Assembly: GCA_030641465.1 (NCBI GenBank)
Contig: DAOWHK010000102.1
Location: 1 to 8,813 of the forward strand
Length of the DNA: 8,813 nt
Reading direction: 5' to 3'
Origin: Parachlamydiales bacterium
GTDB lineage: Bacteria; Chlamydiota; Chlamydiia; Chlamydiales; Simkaniaceae
Shown: positions 1 to 5,833 of the stretch, one piece after another
Layout of the letters: the number at the start of each line of letters is the position of its first letter
How positions within the stretch are numbered: position 1 is the first letter of the stretch
The notes under the pieces: model-generated
The model's input: only the letters and a program-made list of their open reading frames with translations
What the model was told of the DNA's origin: nothing
The model's database searches: none
Translations under genes and position numbers: made by a program

Positions 1-2099
1 AGCGACTTGGAAGGCTCAAAGAAGAAGAGTGGAAAAAACTTTCCAAAGCAGAAGAGAAAGAAGAAGAAGAGGCTCTAAAAAAATTATGGCTTGTTGGAAA
101 AGGCACACCACAAAATAAAACCTTAAAACGCCTCCGAGAAATCCCTGATTTAAGAGCTGCCATCGAAAAGTGGGAAACCTATTTTCATGGAGATCCAAAT
201 AAAGACGAAAAACTCGAAAAACTCTCTCTGCTCTATATTATTGTAGATGAGCGCTCCAATGAATTTGAACTCACAGACAAAGGAATCCTGACTTGGTCAA
301 ATGCAAATAGCACGGAAGGATATGAAAATGATTTTGTCATGCTCGATCTTGGGCATGAATACGGAAAAATCGATAATGACAGCTCTCTTTCCGAGCAAGA
401 AAGGCTCAAGAAAAAAGTAGAAATCCGTGAGCAAGATTCGCTAAGAAAAGAGCGCGCTCACAACTTGCGACAGTTATTTCGAGCACATCTAATGATGGAA
501 AAAGATATCGATTATATCGTTCAGGATGGAAAAATTGTCATTATCGATGAGCACACAGGACGCCCTCAACCAGGAAGACGCTTTTCTGATGGCCTCCATC
601 AATCGATTGAAGCAAAAGAATCCGTCGTCATCCAGCAAGAAACGCAGACCTACGCAACTGTCACTTTGCAAAACTACTTCCGGCAATATGATAAACTAGC
701 AGGAATGACAGGAACTGCCATGACAGAGGCAAACGAGCTCAAAGAAATCTACAAAATCGATGTACTGGAAATTCCCTCCCATAAAAAATGTAAAAGAGCT
801 GATGCCGACGATCAAATTTACATGACAGAAAGAGAAAAGTATACAGCCCTTGTCAAAGACATTCAAGAAACTCATGAAAAAGGGCGTCCCATACTAATCG
901 GTACAGAATCTGTCGAAGTTTCCGAAAAAATTTCCCGTATTCTCAAACAAAAAAACCTAACGCACACCGTTCTTAATGCAAAAAACCACATCACAGAAGC
1001 GGACATCATTGCAAAAGCCGAACAAAAAGGCGCCATCACTGTCGCAACGAATATGGCAGGCCGCGGAACAGATATTAAACTTGAAAGCGGCGTAGCAGAT
1101 CTCGGGGGCTTACACGTCATAGGAACCACTCGTCATCAATCAAGGCGGATTGACAGGCAGCTTAGAGGGCGGTGCGCTCGGCAAGGAGACCCCGGATCCT
1201 CTATTTTCTACGTTTCCTTTGAAGATTCGCTCATGAGGCTCTTTACCTCGCCAAAACTCACAGGATTCATACAACGATTTCGCCCTCCAGAGGGAGAGCC
1301 CATCATCGCAAAAGTGCTCAATAAATCGATTGAAACAGCCCAAAAACGAGTGGAGCAGCGCAATTACTCCATTCGTAAACATACCCTTGAATACGATGAT
1401 GTAATGAACATGCAACGAAAAGAGGTCTACGCCTTTCGAAATGAAATTCTTCGCGACAAAAACCCCGTAGAAATCGCTTGCAGCATCTTAGAATCTGTCT
1501 GCCAGGAGATCAGCAAACAGTTCTTCCAATCAAGAGCAAGTTTGTGGAATCCTGAAGGTTTCCGCACATGGCTAATGACCCATTTTCCCGTAAACTTTGA
1601 TGCAAACGCTTTTGACGATGAATACCTCACAATCGAAGAAATTGAGCAAATAGCCGCACAAAAAATCATCAATAACTTTAAATACAAACTCGATCATGAA
1701 GCGAATATCATCGCACACATTCAAAAAGCATCTGGCAAAGAAGTCAATCCCGTCAGCATCCTTTCTGAAATTCTCTGCAATCTTCTTCTGCAAATCATTG
1801 ATCGCCTTTGGCAAGGCCACCTTTTAGATATCGATCATCTTCGAACAGATGTAAACCTTCGCGTGATCGGCCAAAAAGATCCTCTAATGGAATTTAAGCA
1901 CGAAGCCTTTGCTCTATTTGACTCACTAAATCAAACAATCAAGCTGGAAATTGGTCATTCCCTTTTCCGCTTTGAAATGGTTCCAAGTGAAGCCTCTAAT
2001 CAAAAAAAATCCTCGAGCGCGCTCCAACTTGAAGAGCTCCAATCGTTCTTTCCTCCAGTGGACAAACAAAAAGCTATCGCAGACAGGAAAAAATCATGA
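1..2099 (+). CDS. secA: Preprotein translocase ATPase SecA, 5'-truncated by the window edge
   Basis: SecA is the cytoplasmic motor ATPase that drives unfolded preproteins through SecYEG. The open frame runs from the left edge (first full codon at base 3) to TGA at 2097-2099, giving 698 visible residues. Bacterial SecA is usually 840-1000 residues, so the N-terminal Walker A/DEAD part is missing. An ATG at 339 is internal: the upstream codons stay open and SecA-like. Visible landmarks are DEHTGR (546-563), GMTGTA (702-719), TNMAGRGTD (motif V, 1047-1073), QLRGRCARQGDPG (motif VI, 1158-1196), SFEDSLMRLF, then LEYDDVMNMQR in the helical scaffold. Motif VI has Cys-Ala where most bacteria have Ser-Gly; from memory this is typical of chlamydial SecA. 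The last 60 residues contain no cysteine, so the SEC-C zinc motif used for SecB and membrane contact is absent. The stop overlaps the next ATG by four bases. Identification is very secure. Confidence 0.97.
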   Translation, partial: RLGRLKEEEWKKLSKAEEKEEEEALKKLWLVGKGTPQNKTLKRLREIPDLRAAIEKWETYFHGDPNKDEKLEKLSLLYIIVDERSNEFELTDKGILTWSNANSTEGYENDFVMLDLGHEYGKIDNDSSLSEQERLKKKVEIREQDSLRKERAHNLRQLFRAHLMMEKDIDYIVQDGKIVIIDEHTGRPQPGRRFSDGLHQSIEAKESVVIQQETQTYATVTLQNYFRQYDKLAGMTGTAMTEANELKEIYKIDVLEIPSHKKCKRADADDQIYMTEREKYTALVKDIQETHEKGRPILIGTESVEVSEKISRILKQKNLTHTVLNAKNHITEADIIAKAEQKGAITVATNMAGRGTDIKLESGVADLGGLHVIGTTRHQSRRIDRQLRGRCARQGDPGSSIFYVSFEDSLMRLFTSPKLTGFIQRFRPPEGEPIIAKVLNKSIETAQKRVEQRNYSIRKHTLEYDDVMNMQRKEVYAFRNEILRDKNPVEIACSILESVCQEISKQFFQSRASLWNPEGFRTWLMTHFPVNFDANAFDDEYLTIEEIEQIAAQKIINNFKYKLDHEANIIAHIQKASGKEVNPVSILSEILCNLLLQIIDRLWQGHLLDIDHLRTDVNLRVIGQKDPLMEFKHEAFALFDSLNQTIKLEIGHSLFRFEMVPSEASNQKKSSSALQLEELQSFFPPVDKQKAIADRKKS
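2085..2099 (+). promoter_or_regulatory. Ribosome binding site and ATGA stop-start overlap joining secA to the F-box gene
   Basis: AGGA at 2085-2088 lies seven bases before ATG 2096. That ATG shares the bases ATGA with the secA stop TGA (2097-2099). This supports the 2096 start and suggests that the F-box gene can be translated by ribosomes finishing secA. Confidence 0.7.
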
Positions 2100-2926
2100 C
2101 AACTATTACAGCCCTTCCAGACGAAGTTCTATTTCATATTTTCTCATTCGTAGGCGAGAGTGCACCGTCTGCCGCTTGTAAAACCTTTCGAAGAATCAAC
2201 CAAGACTACATCAAAAGAACCTTTGACAAGCTTGCAGCGGACGAAGATCTGAAACAACTTTGCAACTTACGAGCGATTGTATTATCGAACAATTCTAGTA
2301 CTGCTAAAGCTCAAACAATTTTTAGAAATCTCCTTGCTATTCACAAGCAAATATTTCCATGGGATACCAGTATTAGTTCTCAAATTTCTCATGCTAATTA
2401 TCAAAGGATTAAAAAAAATCTGATAGATAAGGCTGAGTATAGTTTCCTCCCAAAAACTATACCTCTTTTCGTTTCGGAAATTCAAACTATTGATTTTAGC
2501 AATCAAAATGTATATTTTTTCTTTAGATCTTTAGAGCAATTTTCGGCGCTAAAAGTACTTAATCTAAGTGGTAATTCCTTAAGAACCCTGCCCAGACAGA
2601 TTGGATCTCTAATAAACTTAGAAGAACTCCATTTAGCGGATAATCAATTTTGTGATTTCCCAAGAGAAATCATAAATCTTCACTCATTAGAGGTTATTAC
2701 ATTAAATAGAGGTAATGAAAATTTTAAGGATCCAATATTTGAGTTCGCTCAGCTTTCTGATCCTCAAAAAGAATCTGTAATGCAATTGCTCTGTAATTCT
2801 TTGGAAGGGTTTGGGCATACTCCCCCTTTCGCACAGGGAATGATTTTCAATAGCTCAGACTATTTTTCAAGGTGCATAGACTCCACAACAACCTCTACTC
2901 CAAAGTGCCGTTGTAACATTTCCTAA
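2096..2926 (+). CDS. F-box and leucine-rich-repeat protein with a CaaX-like C-terminus, candidate host-directed effector
   Basis: This 276-residue protein has no bacterial housekeeping match that I recognise. Residues 3-39 (ITALPDEVLFHIFSFVG, then a helix ending FRRINQD) fit an F-box, the eukaryotic domain that binds Skp1 in SCF ubiquitin ligases. A helical linker (about 45-125) leads to LRRs: a degenerate one at 126-151, clear 23-residue ones at 152-174 (LKVLNLSGNSLRTLPRQIG) and 175-197, and a partial one from 198. A segment at 215-238 (FAQLSDPQKESV) matches a segment of the F-box/LRR protein encoded at 3995-4939. The last residues, PKCRCNIS, form a plausible CaaX prenylation box (Cys273-Asn-Ile-Ser) with Cys271 two residues upstream. 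The ATG sits in ATGA with the secA stop, and AGGA at 2085-2088 lies seven bases ahead, so translation is probably coupled to secA. No signal peptide or membrane helix is seen. Domain calls are good; an effector role is inference. Confidence 0.85.
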   Translation: MTTITALPDEVLFHIFSFVGESAPSAACKTFRRINQDYIKRTFDKLAADEDLKQLCNLRAIVLSNNSSTAKAQTIFRNLLAIHKQIFPWDTSISSQISHANYQRIKKNLIDKAEYSFLPKTIPLFVSEIQTIDFSNQNVYFFFRSLEQFSALKVLNLSGNSLRTLPRQIGSLINLEELHLADNQFCDFPREIINLHSLEVITLNRGNENFKDPIFEFAQLSDPQKESVMQLLCNSLEGFGHTPPFAQGMIFNSSDYFSRCIDSTTTSTPKCRCNIS

Positions 2927-2973
2927 CTCATTAATTATCAACCCACTGTATTTTTACGTTTAATGGGAATGTT

Positions 2974-3118
2974 GAGAAAGTCGCTTTCTAAGGATTTTTC
3001 GAAGATTTTCTATCAAATTTTGTAATTTTGTAAACTAGCATATGTCTGAATATAAGCGGTTTACAAAATTACGAAATTTGATAAAAAGAACGACAAAGCC
3101 TTAAGAATGTACTTTTTC
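2974..3118. repeat. Long imperfect inverted repeat with a near-perfect 25-bp core, possible MITE or structured RNA
   Basis: The spacer 2927-3230 holds no credible gene. Its main feature is a dyad. The core arms 3011-3035 and 3059-3083 are complementary at 24 of 25 positions and enclose a 23-base loop. Outside the core, 2974-3010 and the reverse complement of 3084-3118 are still roughly two thirds identical with one or two gaps (shared blocks such as TAAGG and TCG). The whole is about 145 bases and could fold into one long hairpin. TTAA occurs just outside on both sides (2960-2963 and 3127-3130), and a run of seven C lies at 3120-3126. No T-tract follows the stem on either strand, so a classical terminator is unlikely. 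A small non-autonomous transposable element, a decayed IS end pair, or a transcribed hairpin would all fit. Confidence 0.75.
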
Positions 3119-3168
3119 ACCCCCCCTTAATACAGATTAATTTTATTAAACGTTACATTCATTAACTA

Positions 3169-3197
3169 TTTAATTAAAGTGTAAATAATGTTATAAT
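3169..3197 (+). promoter_or_regulatory. Sigma-70-like promoter with extended -10 for the coiled-coil gene
   Basis: TGTTATAAT at 3189-3197 is an extended -10 element: TG, one base, then the exact consensus TATAAT. At a 17-base spacer the -35 position holds TTTAAT (3169-3174), a weak match, which an extended -10 can tolerate. Transcription would begin near 3204, leaving a leader of about 27 bases before ATG 3231. Two AT palindromes overlap the -35 (3169-3178) and the start region (3201-3212); they could be operators or simply AT-rich sequence. Confidence 0.55.
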
Positions 3198-3230
3198 TAG
3201 TTTAATATTAAACAAGAGAACGTATTATTT

Positions 3231-3902
3231 ATGGCTTTTATTACACAAACCGGTAATTTATCTTCTAATCAGGCACATGTGCCTGAAACACAACAGACTA
3301 CATCTTACCTGCAGAGGATAATACAAATTTTAGAACGGATCTTTCCAGACTTCAAACAAGAAGCCTGTGACTTTTTCCAAAATATCCAAATCCCTACTGA
3401 AGTTCAGCCGCCTTCAGCCCCCCAAGAGCTCGCTACTGAATTAGAGCAGCTTGAAATAAATATTAAGATGCATCAAGAGCTAATTCCCTTACTTGAAGAA
3501 GACTTAAACGATCAATACTGCAATCTTCTGGCAGAGGCTGCTACGCAACAAATGAAGCCGCGACTTGCTGAAATTTACCCTGGAACCAATGCTGATTTAC
3601 TAAAGCTCAAAAATAAGTTAAGTGAGATGAAATCTAGAAAAAAAGTCATTGAACCAACGCTTAATCTCATGCAAAAACTCTCCCACATCGAATATAATTG
3701 CTTCCAAAATTTAGAATTTAAAGATGAAGTTAAAGAAGAAATAGCTTTTGAGAGGATTACCTTTGCCTTTTCCAAAACAAAAACGCCCTCACATAAGGAG
3801 TATATCGATGCACTCCAAAAATCTTTGGAAATAATTGAAAATAAACTAAAAGAACAAAAAGAAGAAAAATCTCAAATTGTAGCTAGGTTAGAGCAATCTT
3901 AG
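3231..3902 (+). CDS. Hypothetical helical coiled-coil protein
   Basis: I do not recognise this 223-residue protein. Residues 1-25 are polar and rich in Thr, Gln and Ser with no signal peptide. A short helical stretch follows (26-52), then a proline-rich hinge (55-65). The rest is mainly charged helix: 66-105 (ELATELEQLEINIKMHQEL), 121-150 and 187-222 show heptad-like spacing of Leu/Ile typical of coiled coils, and the end is very rich in Lys, Glu and Gln. There is no membrane helix and no obvious catalytic motif. The gene has its own extended -10 promoter and a poor ribosome site (AAGAGAA, over ten bases upstream). It lies between two F-box/LRR genes and ends 92 bases before the convergent one. 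Location and composition would suit a secreted, host-interacting protein or a structural partner, but nothing in the sequence proves this. Confidence 0.75.
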   Translation: MAFITQTGNLSSNQAHVPETQQTTSYLQRIIQILERIFPDFKQEACDFFQNIQIPTEVQPPSAPQELATELEQLEINIKMHQELIPLLEEDLNDQYCNLLAEAATQQMKPRLAEIYPGTNADLLKLKNKLSEMKSRKKVIEPTLNLMQKLSHIEYNCFQNLEFKDEVKEEIAFERITFAFSKTKTPSHKEYIDALQKSLEIIENKLKEQKEEKSQIVARLEQS

Positions 3903-3994
3903 GAAGCTCTGATTAACTTCGAAATTTCAACTTTAGATGGATTTTGAAAAAAATTGTAAAGGGTTTGGAAGCATCTAAATCCAGAGCAAACTTT

Positions 3995-4939
3995 TCATCT
4001 ACCCTCCATCTCTTTCATAACCCTCTCGAGTCTCGCTTCCGATTCAAACACATGGTTTTCACCGTAGCTAAGAACACACTCCTCTATAGATTCTCCATCT
4101 TCTAGCGATAAGGCATAAATGCGCCGATAAACAGCATCTTTTTGCTCGGGCCTAAGCTTTATAAACTGATAGGCCATTTTGGCTTTAATTCGGTGATAAA
4201 GAACAGGAGAGATTCCTATTGATATATTGCTATTAGCAAAGGTTTCGGGCAAGCTAGTTAGCCGATTTCTGCTAAGGAATAAGTTCTGTAACTTCCTAAG
4301 CTGACCGATTTCTGGAGGCAGATAAGTTAGCTGATTTCTATTGAGATCTAACCTCCATAAATCCCCAAGATGACCTATTTCTACAGGTAGGCTAGATAGC
4401 TGATTTTCTGAGGCCATTAAGCTCTGTAAATTCCTAAGCTGACCGATTTCTGAGGGTAAGTATCGAAGGCCTAAACCAGTTAACTTTAGATGGGTCATGT
4501 TTTTTGCATCTGGATTTGCATCAAGCCAAGTGGTAAGCAGCGCTTTAATGTCGGCAAGTGATAACCCCTGAAAATTCTGCTGAGCTATGTGATCTTCTCC
4601 ACCTGGAAGATTTTTCCAGAATGTTAAGGTATCTCTAATTTTAATTGCAGCTTCCAGTTCAAGAAATTTTTCCAATGAGATGAGTGGTAAATAAGGAGTT
4701 GTATTTTCCGGAGCTATCCGAAGCATTTGCGAATAAATCTCTTTAATGGATTCTAATTTAATATCTTTCCCATGATCTAAGTGCACCCAAACCCGTAATA
4801 ATTCCCTATTTACTACAGCATCCGTTTGCTCCTTAAAGAGTTTTGAAACACTTGCTGTGACCGGATTCCCCACATATTCTAAAATACGCTGTTGAACTTC
4901 AGAGGGAAAACTTCCTATTGAAATAGTCGGATTGGTCAT
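3995..4939 (-). CDS. F-box-like and leucine-rich-repeat protein, candidate host-directed effector
   Basis: This 314-residue protein has the same plan as the F-box/LRR protein encoded at 2096-2926. Residues 8-40 (IGSFPSEVQQRILEYVG, then a helix ending LFKEQTD) resemble a divergent F-box. A helical linker (41-147) follows. Four LRRs in exact 23-residue register start at 148, 171, 194 and 217 (for example LWRLDLNRNQLTYLPPEIG), of the bacterial LPxEIG type. The C-terminal module at 257-282 (FIKLRPEQKDAV, then ALSLEDG) resembles 215-238 of the other protein. The tail is acidic and helical and ends MEGR, without a CaaX-like motif. There is no signal peptide or membrane helix. The ATG at 4937-4939 is preceded by a weak GAGATGA. 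The likely role is a Skp1-binding adaptor with an LRR recognition surface, delivered into the host; delivery and Skp1 binding are inferred. The F-box is more divergent here, so that part is less sure than the LRRs. Confidence 0.85.
   Translation of the reverse strand: MTNPTISIGSFPSEVQQRILEYVGNPVTASVSKLFKEQTDAVVNRELLRVWVHLDHGKDIKLESIKEIYSQMLRIAPENTTPYLPLISLEKFLELEAAIKIRDTLTFWKNLPGGEDHIAQQNFQGLSLADIKALLTTWLDANPDAKNMTHLKLTGLGLRYLPSEIGQLRNLQSLMASENQLSSLPVEIGHLGDLWRLDLNRNQLTYLPPEIGQLRKLQNLFLSRNRLTSLPETFANSNISIGISPVLYHRIKAKMAYQFIKLRPEQKDAVYRRIYALSLEDGESIEECVLSYGENHVFESEARLERVMKEMEGR
4285..4452 (-). repeat. Near-identical 30-base repeats within LRR coding sequence, 138 bases apart
   Basis: The 30-base segments 4285-4314 and 4423-4452 differ at one position. 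They encode the EIGQLR(N/K)LQ part of two LRRs. The offset of 138 bases equals two 23-residue repeats, and the LRR between them (EIGHLGDLW) is clearly different. This points to duplication of a two-repeat unit rather than of single repeats. Confidence 0.8.
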
Positions 4940-4984
4940 TACATCATCTCTATTGATTTTATTTATTATGGAATCATCAAATTA

Positions 4985-4990
4985 ATTATA
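4985..4990 (-). promoter_or_regulatory. Possible -10 box for the minus-strand F-box/LRR gene
   Basis: Read on the minus strand, 4990-4985 is an exact TATAAT, 45 bases ahead of the ATG at 4939. No convincing -35 is found at 16-18 bases; TTGATT occurs but only 12 bases away. The region is very AT-rich, so chance is a real possibility. The remainder of the 175-base gap 4940-5114 shows nothing clear. Confidence 0.3.
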
Positions 4991-5114
4991 TATTACACGC
5001 AAAATCAAATCATGAATCGGGCTTAGTACACTTTAAAGCTAAAGTAAAACAGCTCTGAAAACAAGACGATCTACAAGAAGAAAAATAGAATATTCAAGAT
5101 CAATTACTAGGACA

Positions 5115-5657
5115 TTAATCCAAAGTAGAGTCTGGAATTTTTTTTATTTGTCGAAAGCCTAAAAAAAGCATCGGTGCTGCAATCAACAAGTACCAATACC
5201 AAAGATGCGAGCTCCACTGCAAAGTGAGCTTTCCATCACTTGAAAAAAGTGCAAGCAGTAGACCAAGAATAAATAATTGCGCTCCAACTGTCAGCAAAAG
5301 AAGAGATAAAAAGCCCCCTTGTTTACTTACTAGTGTTTCCTGTTTTCCAAGCGTCTCCTCATTATATTCCTGAAATAATGCGTCACTTGCTCCTTGCGTC
5401 TCAGATTTCGAATAATCTCCTTCATCCCTTTCATCCGGCACCCCAAGCCCAAACCGATTACGAGAAGAATAGGGTGGCTTATAGAGTGATGCTAAACTTT
5501 CCTGAACCGAATGATCCGAAAAAATTGAATCACCCTCACTCTTTGCTTTTTTAGCGGGCCCAAGGACATCAGATCCACAAAACGGACAATATGTTGCTGC
5601 AATACTAAGCTCGGCATCGCAGGAAGAACATGTTTTATTTTTTGTTGTTGTATTCAT
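5115..5657 (-). CDS. Zinc-ribbon protein with two C-terminal membrane helices
   Basis: This 180-residue protein of unknown function starts with a short zinc ribbon. Cys10 and Cys13 (CSSC) and Cys24 and Cys27 (CPFCGSDV) are spaced CxxC-x10-CxxC, like zinc-ribbon domains at the N-terminus of many small bacterial membrane proteins. Residues 35-113 are polar, acidic and probably disordered. Two hydrophobic helices follow, about 115-138 (GFLSLLLLTVGAQLFILG) and 152-168 (LWYWYLLIAAPMLFLGF), with a short basic end. Both termini probably face the cytoplasm. I chose ATG at 5657 because GAGAAGG lies five bases upstream; an in-frame TTG at 5675 would put that ribosome site inside the gene. The gene is divergent from lpdA across 176 bases, so shared control is possible, but no functional link to lipoyl metabolism is evident. 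Membrane topology and zinc binding are likely; the role is unknown. Confidence 0.8.
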   Translation of the reverse strand: MNTTTKNKTCSSCDAELSIAATYCPFCGSDVLGPAKKAKSEGDSIFSDHSVQESLASLYKPPYSSRNRFGLGVPDERDEGDYSKSETQGASDALFQEYNEETLGKQETLVSKQGGFLSLLLLTVGAQLFILGLLLALFSSDGKLTLQWSSHLWYWYLLIAAPMLFLGFRQIKKIPDSTLD

Positions 5658-5662
5658 CTTAA

Positions 5663-5669
5663 CCTTCTC
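5663..5669 (-). promoter_or_regulatory. Ribosome binding site that fixes the zinc-ribbon gene start
   Basis: GAGAAGG on the minus strand sits five bases before ATG 5657-5655. It favours this start over the upstream in-frame TTG at 5675-5673, which has no comparable site. Confidence 0.65.
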
Positions 5670-5696
5670 AAACAAATAATGGCTTTTTTTAGAGTT

Positions 5697-5749
5697 TACA
5701 CAATTAATTTTTGAAGAGAAAGTATTTTCTACTAATTAAAAATTGTGTA
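5697..5749. promoter_or_regulatory. Dyad symmetry in the divergent zinc-ribbon/lpdA intergenic region
   Basis: Arms 5697-5705 (TACACAATT) and 5741-5749 (AATTGTGTA) are exact reverse complements. An inner pair, AGAAA (5717-5721) and TTTCT (5726-5730), is almost concentric. The arrangement could be an operator serving both divergent genes or a hairpin. The DNA is AT-rich, which lowers the weight of the match. Confidence 0.35.
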
Positions 5750-5772
5750 TAACGTTTTTCAAGCATCTTTCC

Positions 5773-5803
5773 TTGCATCAATCCCTAGGTTTTATGTTAA
5801 TAT
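5773..5803 (+). promoter_or_regulatory. Possible promoter for lpdA-lipA
   Basis: TTGCAT at 5773-5778 is a fair -35. TGTTAATAT at 5795-5803 is an extended -10 (TG, one base, TAATAT, four of six matches). The 19-base spacer is long. Transcription would start near 5810, about 24 bases before ATG 5834. A weak AGG (5825-5827) is the only ribosome site. Confidence 0.35.
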
Positions 5804-5833
5804 CGGGAAAAACATCAATTTTATAGGTATTTC

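Noticed and set aside
339..341. ATG 339 as the secA start
   Set aside because: The frame is open back to base 3 and the upstream residues (for example LYIIVDERSNEFELTDKGI) read as SecA, so this methionine is internal.
872..1820. Minus-strand open frames under secA
   Set aside because: They are shadows of a strongly conserved coding frame, with no ribosome sites or domains.
3169..3212. Palindromes TTTAATTAAA and TTTAATATTAAA as a defined operator
   Set aside because: Such palindromes are expected often in very AT-rich DNA; noted only within the promoter entry.
3903..3994. Bidirectional terminator between the convergent genes
   Set aside because: Only short matches such as TTAGATG and CATCTAA with a 30-base loop are present, without a clear GC stem and T-tract.
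5030..5045. Small perfect stem ACTTTA/TAAAGT with a four-base loop as a terminator for the zinc-ribbon gene
   Set aside because: Six AT-rich pairs and no T-tract on the minus strand; too weak.
5333..5554. Plus-strand open frame opposite the zinc-ribbon gene
   Set aside because: It lies fully antisense to a protein with clear zinc-ribbon and membrane features and shows no domain of its own.
5658..5675. TTG 5675 as the start of the zinc-ribbon gene
   Set aside because: A good GAGAAGG site lies between it and ATG 5657, which makes the ATG the better start.
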